Shown one piece after another: positions 50,119-59,396 of a DNA stretch of 64,000 bases. Source of the stretch: Leptothrix cholodnii SP-6 (GTDB lineage Bacteria; Pseudomonadota; Gammaproteobacteria; Burkholderiales; Burkholderiaceae_C); the NCBI RefSeq assembly GCF_000019785.1, contig NC_010524.1:2294001-2358000 (forward strand), read 5' to 3'. A model generated the notes under the pieces. The model was not told where the DNA came from. It searched no databases and worked only from the letters and a program-made list of their open reading frames with translations. The position numbers were made by a program, and so were the translations under genes. The stretch's first letter is position 1. Every line of letters starts with the position of its first letter.

Positions 50119-51084
50119 TCAATCCGGCAAGACTCGCGCACCACGCGCGGCCGATTTCATTTCACGCATGGTCAACACGTATTCGGGGTTGTCGACCAGC
50201 CGCGCCACCGCCAGATCAACGAAGGCGCGCACGCGTGCCGGCTGCGCGCTGCGGCTGCCGTAGTAGACGAAGTAGCTGTAGCGGTCAGGTACGAGATCGA
50301 CCAGCAGCGGCACCAGTTGCCCGGCCCGGATGTAGGGCGCGGCCGTCACGCCCGCCAGTTGCCCGATCACCTTTCCGGCCAGGACGGCGTGCAACTCCAG
50401 CACCTCGTCGTTGGTGCTCAGCGCAGGCACGACGGGCTGCTCCACCTCTTCATCGCCCACCTTGAAGCGCCAGGGCACCACGCGCCCGGTGCCCGGGTTG
50501 CGGTACACGCTGCAGCGGTGCGTGGGCAACGCCGCCATGCTGTCGGGCACGCCATGAGCGAGCAGGTAGCCGGGTGACGCACAGAGCACCAGCTGAACCG
50601 GAAACAGCCGGCGCGCGATCACGCCCTCATGGGGCGAGATGCCGAGCCGGAAGCCCACATCCACCCGGTCCTCGACCCAGTTGCCGACCCGGTCTTCCAG
50701 CTGGACGTCGGGCACGATGTCCGGATAGCGCACGCAGAACTCGTCCAGCAGCCGCCAGAGCAGAGGCTGGAAGGTGGCGCGCGGGCCGACGATGCGCAGC
50801 GGCCCGGCGATCTCGTCCTTGGCATGTCGGACGGTCTGCAGGGCCCGACGCAGGCCCAGGAGCGAGGGCTGGGCCTCGTCGAGAAACCGCTGGCCTTCAT
50901 CGGTCAGCGCCATGGAGCGGGTGGTGCGGTGGAACAGCCGCACGTCCAGGTGCTGCTCCAGTTGCGCCAGCGCCTGGCTGGCGGCCTGCGGACTGATGTT
51001 CAGCGCAGCGGCGGTCTTGCGCAGGCTGCCCAGTTCGGCGGCCGTGACGAAGACGGAAATGGCGCGCAGTTCGTTGATGGCCAT
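50119..51084 (-). CDS. LysR-family transcriptional regulator
   Basis: A LysR regulator of 321 residues from the preferred start at 51084 (MAINELRAISVFV). The helix-turn-helix is GSLRKTAAALNISPQAASQALAQLE (about 19-43), then the effector-binding domain typical of the CrgA/AaeR-like group that controls oxidoreductase genes. A longer frame from ATG 51150 would add 22 residues ahead of the usual N-terminus. It is divergent from the cupin-CMD gene, with about 125 bases between the preferred starts, and so is its likely regulator. Confidence 0.87.
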   Translation of the reverse strand: MAINELRAISVFVTAAELGSLRKTAAALNISPQAASQALAQLEQHLDVRLFHRTTRSMALTDEGQRFLDEAQPSLLGLRRALQTVRHAKDEIAGPLRIVGPRATFQPLLWRLLDEFCVRYPDIVPDVQLEDRVGNWVEDRVDVGFRLGISPHEGVIARRLFPVQLVLCASPGYLLAHGVPDSMAALPTHRCSVYRNPGTGRVVPWRFKVGDEEVEQPVVPALSTNDEVLELHAVLAGKVIGQLAGVTAAPYIRAGQLVPLLVDLVPDRYSYFVYYGSRSAQPARVRAFVDLAVARLVDNPEYVLTMREMKSAARGARVLPD

Positions 51085-51210
51085 GGCGATGTCCGGCGCA
51101 GATTGTCCGATCCAGGTTGCCAATTCATCAAGAGTTTTGCAGCTATTCATCGATCAATCGGGTTCCTAGACTGGAACCCGTTGCACTGTCTCAACACTCA
51201 GGAGTCCTTC

Positions 51211-52017
51211 ATGCATCGTTGGATCGTTGCCGCATTGGCCGCGGGGGTGCTGTGCCCCGCAGGCGCAGCCGAGCCGGAACTCCAGGTCTCCCGGGCCGGC
51301 GCACGCACGGCCCGCCCGGCACCGGCCGCGCACTTCAGCGGTCAGGCGATGGTGGACATGCGCCATGTGCCCAGCGGCGCGGCGCGAGCCTCCGTGGGCT
51401 CGGTGAGCTTCTCGCCGGGGGTTCGTACCGCCTGGCACACGCACCCGCTGGGGCAGACGCTGGTGGTCACGGCCGGCGCTGGGCAAGTCCAGCGCTGGGG
51501 TGGTCCGGTGGTCGAGATGCGGGTCGGTGACGTGATCCACATCCCGCCGCTGCTCAAGCATTGGCACGGTGCCGCACCAGGGGGCGCGATGACCCATCTG
51601 GCCATCACCGAGGCGCAGGACGGCTCGACCGTCCAATGGCTGGAGGCCGTGGCCGAGGCCCCAGGCGCACCGGCACCCGCCACCGCCGCATCAGCGGCGC
51701 CATCGCGCGCACAACGCCTGATGGGCGATGTGGCACCCAAGTTGGCCCAACTGACCGACGAAGTCTTGTTGGGCGATGTCTGGACCCGGCCCGGCCTGTC
51801 GCCCCGGGACCGCAGCCTCGTCACCGTGAGCGCGCTGATCGCGTTGAACAGGCCTGAGCAACTGCGCTCGCACCTCGGGCTCGGGCTGAACAACGGCCTG
51901 ACCCGCGACGAGATCTCCGAAGCCCTCACCCACCTGGCGTTCTACGCCGGTTGGCCCAATGCCATCACGGCCGCTGGTGTGGCGCGCGAGGTGTTCGCCG
52001 CTGCGCCAAAACCGTGA
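51211..52017 (+). CDS. Exported cupin / carboxymuconolactone-decarboxylase-like fusion protein
   Basis: A 268-residue protein. A signal peptide (1-19, WIVAALAAGVLCPAGAA) is followed by a cupin domain (about 45-135; HTHPLGQTLVVTAGAGQVQ and HIPPLLKHWHG provide metal-binding histidines). An Ala/Pro linker leads to a CMD/AhpD-like helical domain (about 170-255; RDRSLVTVSALIALNRPEQL). The C-terminal domain lacks an obvious CxxC pair, so peroxidase activity is unlikely. CAGGAG lies seven bases before the ATG. It is divergent from the LysR gene and upstream of an aldo-keto reductase, a layout common in such induced clusters. The substrate is unknown. Confidence 0.8.
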   Translation: MHRWIVAALAAGVLCPAGAAEPELQVSRAGARTARPAPAAHFSGQAMVDMRHVPSGAARASVGSVSFSPGVRTAWHTHPLGQTLVVTAGAGQVQRWGGPVVEMRVGDVIHIPPLLKHWHGAAPGGAMTHLAITEAQDGSTVQWLEAVAEAPGAPAPATAASAAPSRAQRLMGDVAPKLAQLTDEVLLGDVWTRPGLSPRDRSLVTVSALIALNRPEQLRSHLGLGLNNGLTRDEISEALTHLAFYAGWPNAITAAGVAREVFAAAPKP

Positions 52018-52028
52018 CAGCCACCGCC

Positions 52029-53607
<1,579 letters not shown>

Positions 53608-53684
53608 GCTGCCCGGGTCGGACACCGGGTCGAGGGATGCGGTTGCCGATCGGTTTGGCACTGCAGCCGTTTGGCGGGCCGGGT

Positions 53685-54692
53685 TCAGCGTCCGTGCAGG
53701 TACTGCACCACCGCATTGAACAGATACAGCGCCAGCAGCACGAGACTGGCCCAGCTGGCCGAACGCCACACGCGTGAGACCGGCCGGTAGACCAGCGCCA
53801 CGATCACCGCCCCGTTCATCATGCAGGCGGTCAGCGCAGAGACGATGTGCAGCGGCGACAGATGCTGATAGAGCGGCCCGCTCAGATACGCAAAATCATC
53901 GACGGCCAGGATCAGCACGTCGAACAGGTTGCTGCCCAGCAGGTTGCCGAAAGCCATGTCGATGGCGCCGATGCGCACCGCGCCCCAGGTGGTGGCGAGT
54001 TCCGGCACCGAGGTGGCCAGTGCCACGAAAAGCGTGCCGACGAAGGAGTTCGACCAGCCCATCAGGTGGGCCAGTTCGACACCGATCAGCGGCAGCCAGA
54101 TGCCCATGCCGACGATCACGGCCGAGGCGATGCCGTAGCCCATCAGGGCCGTCTTGAGCGTCATCGCCGTCGGTGTCTCGACGGGGGCGGAGTTGCCCCG
54201 TCGTTGCTCGGTGAGGTAGAGCGCGCGCATGCCGATGAGGTAGATCGCCACGATCAGCACGCTGGCCAGGCTGAAATGACCGAGCGCAGGCATGCTGCCC
54301 TGCTGGCTCAGCACCAAGGCCAGGCTGACCGCCGACAACAGGATCACCCCCAGCCCCGCGGACATGGCGTGCGTGGCGCTGGCAGTCGCATAGATCGCAC
54401 CGTGCCGGTAGAACACGTCGACCAGCGCGAGGATGGCCAGATTGAAGACGCAGCTGCCCAGCGCGTCGCCGACCGCGATGTCGGGCGCATCGGCCACGGT
54501 CACGGCGCTCAGGCCGGTGACCAGTTCAGGCAGCGACGTGACCGTGGCCACCAGGACCAGGCCGATCCAGTTGCGCGACAGGCCGGTGTGGCTGGCGATC
54601 GCATCGCCGTAGCGGCTCAACCGCGAACCCGCCACGCCGATCACCGCGGCACACAGGCTGAACTGGATCCAGATGGACAGGGCCGGATGCAT
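53685..54692 (-). CDS. Sodium/calcium exchanger family (CaCA) membrane antiporter
   Basis: A 335-residue membrane protein with two inverted exchanger repeats. Each carries an alpha motif: TSLPELVTGLSAV with GDALGSCVFNLAIL in the first half, and TSVPELATTWGAV with GNLLGSNLFDVLIL in the second. It has about ten membrane segments. It exchanges Ca2+ or another cation for Na+ or H+; specificity is not visible. The start is ATG 54692; the upstream frame to 54803 has no membrane or family match. It is divergent from the next antiporter gene. Confidence 0.87.
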   Translation of the reverse strand: MHPALSIWIQFSLCAAVIGVAGSRLSRYGDAIASHTGLSRNWIGLVLVATVTSLPELVTGLSAVTVADAPDIAVGDALGSCVFNLAILALVDVFYRHGAIYATASATHAMSAGLGVILLSAVSLALVLSQQGSMPALGHFSLASVLIVAIYLIGMRALYLTEQRRGNSAPVETPTAMTLKTALMGYGIASAVIVGMGIWLPLIGVELAHLMGWSNSFVGTLFVALATSVPELATTWGAVRIGAIDMAFGNLLGSNLFDVLILAVDDFAYLSGPLYQHLSPLHIVSALTACMMNGAVIVALVYRPVSRVWRSASWASLVLLALYLFNAVVQYLHGR

Positions 54693-54814
54693 GACGGGCC
54701 TTCGATCGGTGGGAACGCTTGCAGTATCGAAGCCTGTCGGCCCGCCGAGCCGATTCACCCTGTGGTAGGTTTGCCGCGGATCACGGTCAGCCCCTGTTCT
54801 CAACCACGGACTCC

Positions 54815-56065
54815 ATGCAAAACATCGAACTCATCTCCGCTGTCGTCTTCGGGCTCGCGCTGCTGCACACGTTTTCGGTCAAGTTCTTCGAGCAGCTCGC
54901 GCACCGGCATCCCCGGCACGCCGGGCTGTTTCACCTGCTCGGCGAGATCGAGGTCGTGTTCGGCTTCTGGGCCTTCGTGCTGATCGCGCTGATGGCCTTG
55001 GTGGACGGCGGGCCGCGGGCGATCGCCTACGTCGAGTCGCGGCAATACACCGAGCCGCTGTTCGTGTTCGTGATCATGGTGGTGGCGGCCTCGCGGCCGG
55101 TGCTGCAGGCGATCCAGGCGCTGATTGCCGGCATCGCGCGCCGGGCACCCGGGCAGACCGCGGTCATGACGGTGTGGCTGTGCCTCGCGCTGGTGCCGCT
55201 GATCGGCTCGTTCATCACCGAGCCGGCGGCCATGACGCTGGCCGCGCTGATGCTGGCGCCGCGGGTCTTTCGCCCCGGCATGCCCGAGTGGCTGAAATAC
55301 GGCGCGCTGGGCGTGCTGTTCGTCAACGTCTCGATCGGTGGCACGCTGACCTCGTTCGCGGCGCCGCCGGTGCTGATGGTGGCCGGCACCTGGGGCTGGG
55401 ACAGCGCCTTCATGGCACGGCACTTCGGCTGGAAGGCCGCCATCGCCGTGCTGATCAACGCCACGGCGATCACCTGGCTGCTGCGGCGTCACCTCGCCAC
55501 GGCTGACGGCGACAGCGCGCCGCCGCAGGTCCACCCCGCGTCGAAGACGGTCAGCGCGATCCACCTGGCGTTTCTGGCCGCGGTGGTCGTGTTCGCGCAT
55601 CACCCGGTGATCTTCCTGGGGCTGTTCCTGCTGTTCCTGGGCTTCACGCAGGCCTACGCGCGCTACCAGAGCCCGCTGATCCTGAAAGAGGCGCTGCTGG
55701 TCGGCTTCTTCCTGGCCGGGCTGGTGGTGCTGGGTGGCATGCAGCAGTGGTGGCTGCAGCCGATCGTCTCCAGCCTCGAACCGACCGCGCTGTTCTTCGG
55801 CGCGCTCGGGCTGACGGCGATCACCGACAACGCGGCGCTGACCTACCTCGGCTCGCTGATCGAGGGCATGTCCGACCCGGCCAAGTACATGCTGGTGGCC
55901 GGCGCGGTGGCCGGCGGCGGCCTGACCGTGATCGCCAACGCGCCCAACCCGGCCGGCGTGACGCTGCTCAAGCAGGGCTTCGAGGACCAGTCCATCGGCG
56001 CCGGCGGTCTGTTGGCCGGCGCGCTGTTGCCCACGATGGTCGCAGCCGCGTTGCTGCTGTCCTGA
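54815..56065 (+). CDS. Putative Na+/H+ antiporter (Na_H_antiport_3 type)
   Basis: A 416-residue integral membrane protein with about eleven hydrophobic segments. Family-type blocks are HTFSVKFFEQLAHRHPRHAG near the start, GSFITEPAAMTLAALML, VNVSIGGTLTSFAAPPVLMVA, and near the end LTAITDNAALTYLGSL and IANAPNPAG. It is probably a cation/proton antiporter, known as a family only. It is divergent from the CaCA antiporter across 122 bases, so the two may share control. Confidence 0.77.
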   Translation: MQNIELISAVVFGLALLHTFSVKFFEQLAHRHPRHAGLFHLLGEIEVVFGFWAFVLIALMALVDGGPRAIAYVESRQYTEPLFVFVIMVVAASRPVLQAIQALIAGIARRAPGQTAVMTVWLCLALVPLIGSFITEPAAMTLAALMLAPRVFRPGMPEWLKYGALGVLFVNVSIGGTLTSFAAPPVLMVAGTWGWDSAFMARHFGWKAAIAVLINATAITWLLRRHLATADGDSAPPQVHPASKTVSAIHLAFLAAVVVFAHHPVIFLGLFLLFLGFTQAYARYQSPLILKEALLVGFFLAGLVVLGGMQQWWLQPIVSSLEPTALFFGALGLTAITDNAALTYLGSLIEGMSDPAKYMLVAGAVAGGGLTVIANAPNPAGVTLLKQGFEDQSIGAGGLLAGALLPTMVAAALLLS

Positions 56066-56188
56066 GTTTCCCGGAGTCGACCTGAACCGGGCGCACCGAG
56101 CCCGTCCGGCTTGAGCCACGTCAAGCCGCAGCCCCCTGCGCAGGCGAAGAATCGCCGCCATCCGAGCCAAGGCGAAAGGATGGTCCCG

Positions 56189-56779
56189 ATGCTGCAGATC
56201 CGCATCCACGGGCGGGGTGGGCAAGGCGTGGTGACGGCGGCCGAGTTGCTGTCGGTGGCCGCCTTCGAGCAGGACCGCCACGCGCAGGCCTTTCCGAGCT
56301 TCGGCTCCGAACGCACCGGCGCGCCGGTGGTGGCGTTCTGCCGCATCGACGACCGCGAGATCCGCCTGCGCGAGCCCATCCTCGCGCCCGACGTGCTGAT
56401 CGTGCAGGACCCGACGCTGCTGCACCAGGTCGACGTCTTCCAGGGCCTGCAGGCCGACGGCTACGTGCTGATCAACAGCCGGCGCAGCTTCGACGAACTC
56501 GGCCTGGGCGAGATCGCCACGCGCTTTCGCCATGAACGCCTGATCACCGTGCCGGCCAGCGAGATCGCGCAAAAGCACCTCGGCCGCCCGCTGCCCAACG
56601 CCGTGCTGCTGGGCGGTTTCGCGGCGTTGTCGGGGCTGATCACGCTCGACGCCGTGGCCCATGCGATCGGCGACAAGTTCAGCGGCAAGGTGGCCGCCGC
56701 CAACGTGGCTGCCGCGTCCGAGGCCTTCGACTACGTGCGCCATCAACTCCGGGAACTGACCCATGCTCAAGCAGATTGA
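56189..56779 (+). CDS. 2-Oxoacid:ferredoxin oxidoreductase, gamma subunit
   Basis: A 196-residue gamma (PorG/KorC-like) subunit: IRIHGRGGQGVVTAAELLS (3-21) is the family signature, then FPSFGSERTGAPV and NAVLLGGFAAL. The gamma chain takes part in CoA binding and assembly. The start at ATG 56189 has GAAAGGA about eight bases upstream; ATG 56180 overlaps that site. It is the first gene of a gamma-alpha-beta-flavoprotein cluster and overlaps the alpha gene by 17 bases. Confidence 0.9.
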   Translation: MLQIRIHGRGGQGVVTAAELLSVAAFEQDRHAQAFPSFGSERTGAPVVAFCRIDDREIRLREPILAPDVLIVQDPTLLHQVDVFQGLQADGYVLINSRRSFDELGLGEIATRFRHERLITVPASEIAQKHLGRPLPNAVLLGGFAALSGLITLDAVAHAIGDKFSGKVAAANVAAASEAFDYVRHQLRELTHAQAD

Positions 56780-58028
56780 AGGCTCGCAGGCGGTGGCGCA
56801 GGCGGTGGCGCTGTGCCGCCCGGAGGTGATCTGCGCCTATCCGATCTCGCCGCAGACGCACATCGTCGAGGGCCTGGGCGAGCTGGTGAAGGACGGCTCG
56901 CTCGCACCCTGCGAGTTCATCAACGTCGAGAGCGAGTTCGCGGCGATGAGCGTGGCCATCGGCAGTTCGGCCGCCGGTGCACGCACCTACACCGCCACCG
57001 CCAGCCAGGGCCTGCTGTTCATGGCCGAGGCGGTCTACAACGCCAGCGGCCTGGGGCTGCCGATCGTGATGACGGTGGCCAACCGGGCGATCGGCGCGCC
57101 GATCAACATCTGGAACGACCACAGCGACAGCATGAGCCAGCGCGACTGCGGCTGGATCCAGCTGTTTGCCGAGAGCAACCAGGAGGCGCTCGACCTGCAC
57201 ATCCAGGCCTTCAAGCTGGCCGAGGAACTCTCGATGCCGGTGATGGTGTGCATGGACGGCTTCATCCTCACGCACGCCTATGAGCGCGTCGACATGCCCG
57301 ATCAGGCCGCGGTCGACGCCTTCCTGCCTCCGTACGAACCGCGCCAGGTGCTCGACCCGGCCGAGCCGGTGTCGATCGGCGCGATGGTCGGGCCCGAAGC
57401 GTTCATGGAGGTGCGTTACCTCGCGCACGCCAAGCAGCTGATGGCGCTGGACGTGATCCCGCGCATCGCCGATGAATTCGAGCAACGGTTCGGTCGCCGT
57501 TCCCATGGCATGTCCGGCGGACTGGTGCGCGGCTACCGCACCGAAGACGCCGACACCATCGTGGTCGCGCTCGGTTCGGTGCTCGGCACGCTGAAGGACA
57601 CCGTAGACGAGATGCGCGCCGAGGGTCTGAAGATCGGCGTGCTTGGCATCCAGTCGTTCCGGCCGTTTCCGCTCGTTGCGGTGCGTGCGGCACTGCAAGG
57701 TGCGCAGCGGGTGGTGGTGCTGGAAAAGAGCTTCTCGGTTGGCCTGGGCGGCGTGGTGTCGACCGACGTGCGGCTCGCGCTCTCTGGGCTGCAACTGCAC
57801 GGCTACACCGTGGTGGCCGGGCTCGGTGGGCGATCGATCACCAAGGCCTCGCTGCACCGCACGCTGCGCGAGGCGATTGCCGACAAGCTTGCGCCGTTGA
57901 CGTTCATGGATCTGGATTGGCGGATCGTGAATCGGCAGTTGGAGCGCGAGGCGCAGATGCGGCGCAGCGGGCCGATCGCGGAGAACCTGCTGCGCGATGT
58001 CGGCACGGTGGCGTCGAAGGTGAGCTGA
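56763..58028 (+). CDS. 2-Oxoacid:ferredoxin oxidoreductase, alpha subunit
   Basis: A 421-residue alpha subunit of a pyruvate or 2-oxoacid:ferredoxin oxidoreductase, which decarboxylates a 2-oxoacid to acyl-CoA while reducing ferredoxin. CAYPISPQTHIVEGLGEL (the catalytic Thr region) and NVESEFAAMSVAIGSSAAGARTYTATAS are typical, as are NIWNDHSDSMSQRDCGWIQL (pyrimidine-binding) and the C-terminal transketolase-like domain. The substrate (pyruvate, 2-oxoglutarate or branched-chain) cannot be settled. The beta gene follows only after a 336-base gap containing a large inverted repeat. Confidence 0.9.
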   Translation: MLKQIEGSQAVAQAVALCRPEVICAYPISPQTHIVEGLGELVKDGSLAPCEFINVESEFAAMSVAIGSSAAGARTYTATASQGLLFMAEAVYNASGLGLPIVMTVANRAIGAPINIWNDHSDSMSQRDCGWIQLFAESNQEALDLHIQAFKLAEELSMPVMVCMDGFILTHAYERVDMPDQAAVDAFLPPYEPRQVLDPAEPVSIGAMVGPEAFMEVRYLAHAKQLMALDVIPRIADEFEQRFGRRSHGMSGGLVRGYRTEDADTIVVALGSVLGTLKDTVDEMRAEGLKIGVLGIQSFRPFPLVAVRAALQGAQRVVVLEKSFSVGLGGVVSTDVRLALSGLQLHGYTVVAGLGGRSITKASLHRTLREAIADKLAPLTFMDLDWRIVNRQLEREAQMRRSGPIAENLLRDVGTVASKVS

Positions 58029-58094
58029 GGTGGTGTCCATGCAGCCTTCGATGCGCTTGAGCGGGAGCAGGACGGCGGGGCGGTGTACTCCGCT

Positions 58095-58290
58095 CATGTC
58101 CCCCGAATCGGACTGCGTCCGCTTCTCCTCCTTGACTTCGCTGCGCACACCACCCCACCGTCCCGCTCGTGCCACCACTGTGGTTGTTCGGGCGGTTGAA
58201 CAACAGCGGTGCTGCTTGACGTGGATGTCGGGTGACCGGTGTAGTGAAGTCAAGGAGGAGGGTCGGGCGCAGCCCGAGCCGGGGGACATG
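58095..58290. repeat. Intergenic inverted repeat with 48-base arms, inside the oxidoreductase operon
   Basis: Arms at 58095-58142 and 58243-58290 are inverted copies of each other, matching at 40 of 48 positions and beginning and ending CATGTCCCCCG. Between them lies a smaller hairpin (GTTGTTC / GAACAAC near 58173-58194), and further partly complementary segments flank the left arm (about 58055-58090 with 58143-58170). The whole 58029-58364 gap contains no credible gene. It may be a MITE-like or REP-like unit, or a processing/attenuation structure between alpha and beta. Confidence 0.65.
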
Positions 58291-58364
58291 AACGGAACCG
58301 GTCGCCCGGCGTCCATGTCCCGCGCCAACGCTTGAAGTCCAGCAGCAGCAACAGGAACCATCCG

Positions 58365-59396
58365 ATGTCGCAGCAACCGATCAAGTTCTACCAGACCGGC
58401 ACGTTCACCGTCGGTAACCGCCTGCTCGCCCCCGAGCAACGCAGCGTGCAAGCCAGCACCGAGCGCAGCAACTCCCTCAACTCCGGCCACCGCGCCTGCC
58501 AGGGCTGCGGCGAGGCGCTGGGAGCGCGTTATGCGGTCGATGCCGCGATGCGTGCCACCGACGGCCAGCTGATCGCCGCCAACGCCACCGGCTGCCTGGA
58601 GGTGTTCTCCACGCCCTACCCCGAAACCTCATGGCAGCTGCCGTGGATCCACTCGCTGTTCGGCAATGCCGCGGCAGTGGGCACCGGCATCGCGGCGGCG
58701 TTGAAGGTCAAGGCGCAAAAATTGGCAAAGACAGCCGGCCAGGCCCGCAGCGACGTGCGCGTGATCGCCCAGGGTGGCGACGGCGGCACCACCGACATCG
58801 GCTTCGGTTGCCTGAGCGGCATGTTCGAGCGCAACGACGACGTGCTCTACATCTGCTACGACAACGAGGCCTACATGAACACCGGCGTGCAGCGCAGCTC
58901 GGCCACGCCGCCGGCGGCCCGCACGGCCACCACGATGGCAGTGGGCGCGCACCCCGGCGCCGAGTTCGGCCAGGGCAAGAACCTGCCGCTGATCGCGATG
59001 GCGCACGAGATCCCGTACGTGGCCACCGCCACCGTCGCCGACCTGCGTGACCTGGAGGCCAAGGTGGCTCACGCGATGAGCCTGCACGGCGCGCGCTACC
59101 TGCACATCCTGGTGCCCTGCCCGCTCGGCTGGGGCTCGGCCAGTCACGACACCATCAAGCTCGCCCGGCTGGCGCGCGAGACCGGCCTCTTCCCGGTCTT
59201 CGAGGCCGAGCATGGCGAGGTGACCCACGTGACAAAGATCCGCAACCGCGTGCCGGTCGAGGATTACCTGCGGCCGCAGAAACGCTTCGCCCACCTCTTC
59301 GGCACGCCCGGGCAGCCGCAGATGCTGGCGCGGATCCAGGCCGATGCGGATCGCAACATCCGCCGCTTCAAGCTGCTCGACGAGGTGACGGCATGA
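58365..59396 (+). CDS. 2-Oxoacid:ferredoxin oxidoreductase, beta subunit (TPP-binding)
   Basis: A 343-residue beta subunit. HRACQGCGEALGARYAVDA gives a cluster or TPP-side cysteine pair, and QGGDGGTTDIGFGCLSGMFERNDDVLYICYDNEAYMNTG is the thiamine-diphosphate/magnesium motif (GDG to N). TPCPLGW-like PCPLGWG occurs near residue 250. With the alpha and gamma chains it makes the core enzyme. A CAGGAA ribosome-binding site precedes ATG 58365. Its end overlaps the flavoprotein start by four bases (ATGA). Confidence 0.9.
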   Translation: MSQQPIKFYQTGTFTVGNRLLAPEQRSVQASTERSNSLNSGHRACQGCGEALGARYAVDAAMRATDGQLIAANATGCLEVFSTPYPETSWQLPWIHSLFGNAAAVGTGIAAALKVKAQKLAKTAGQARSDVRVIAQGGDGGTTDIGFGCLSGMFERNDDVLYICYDNEAYMNTGVQRSSATPPAARTATTMAVGAHPGAEFGQGKNLPLIAMAHEIPYVATATVADLRDLEAKVAHAMSLHGARYLHILVPCPLGWGSASHDTIKLARLARETGLFPVFEAEHGEVTHVTKIRNRVPVEDYLRPQKRFAHLFGTPGQPQMLARIQADADRNIRRFKLLDEVTA

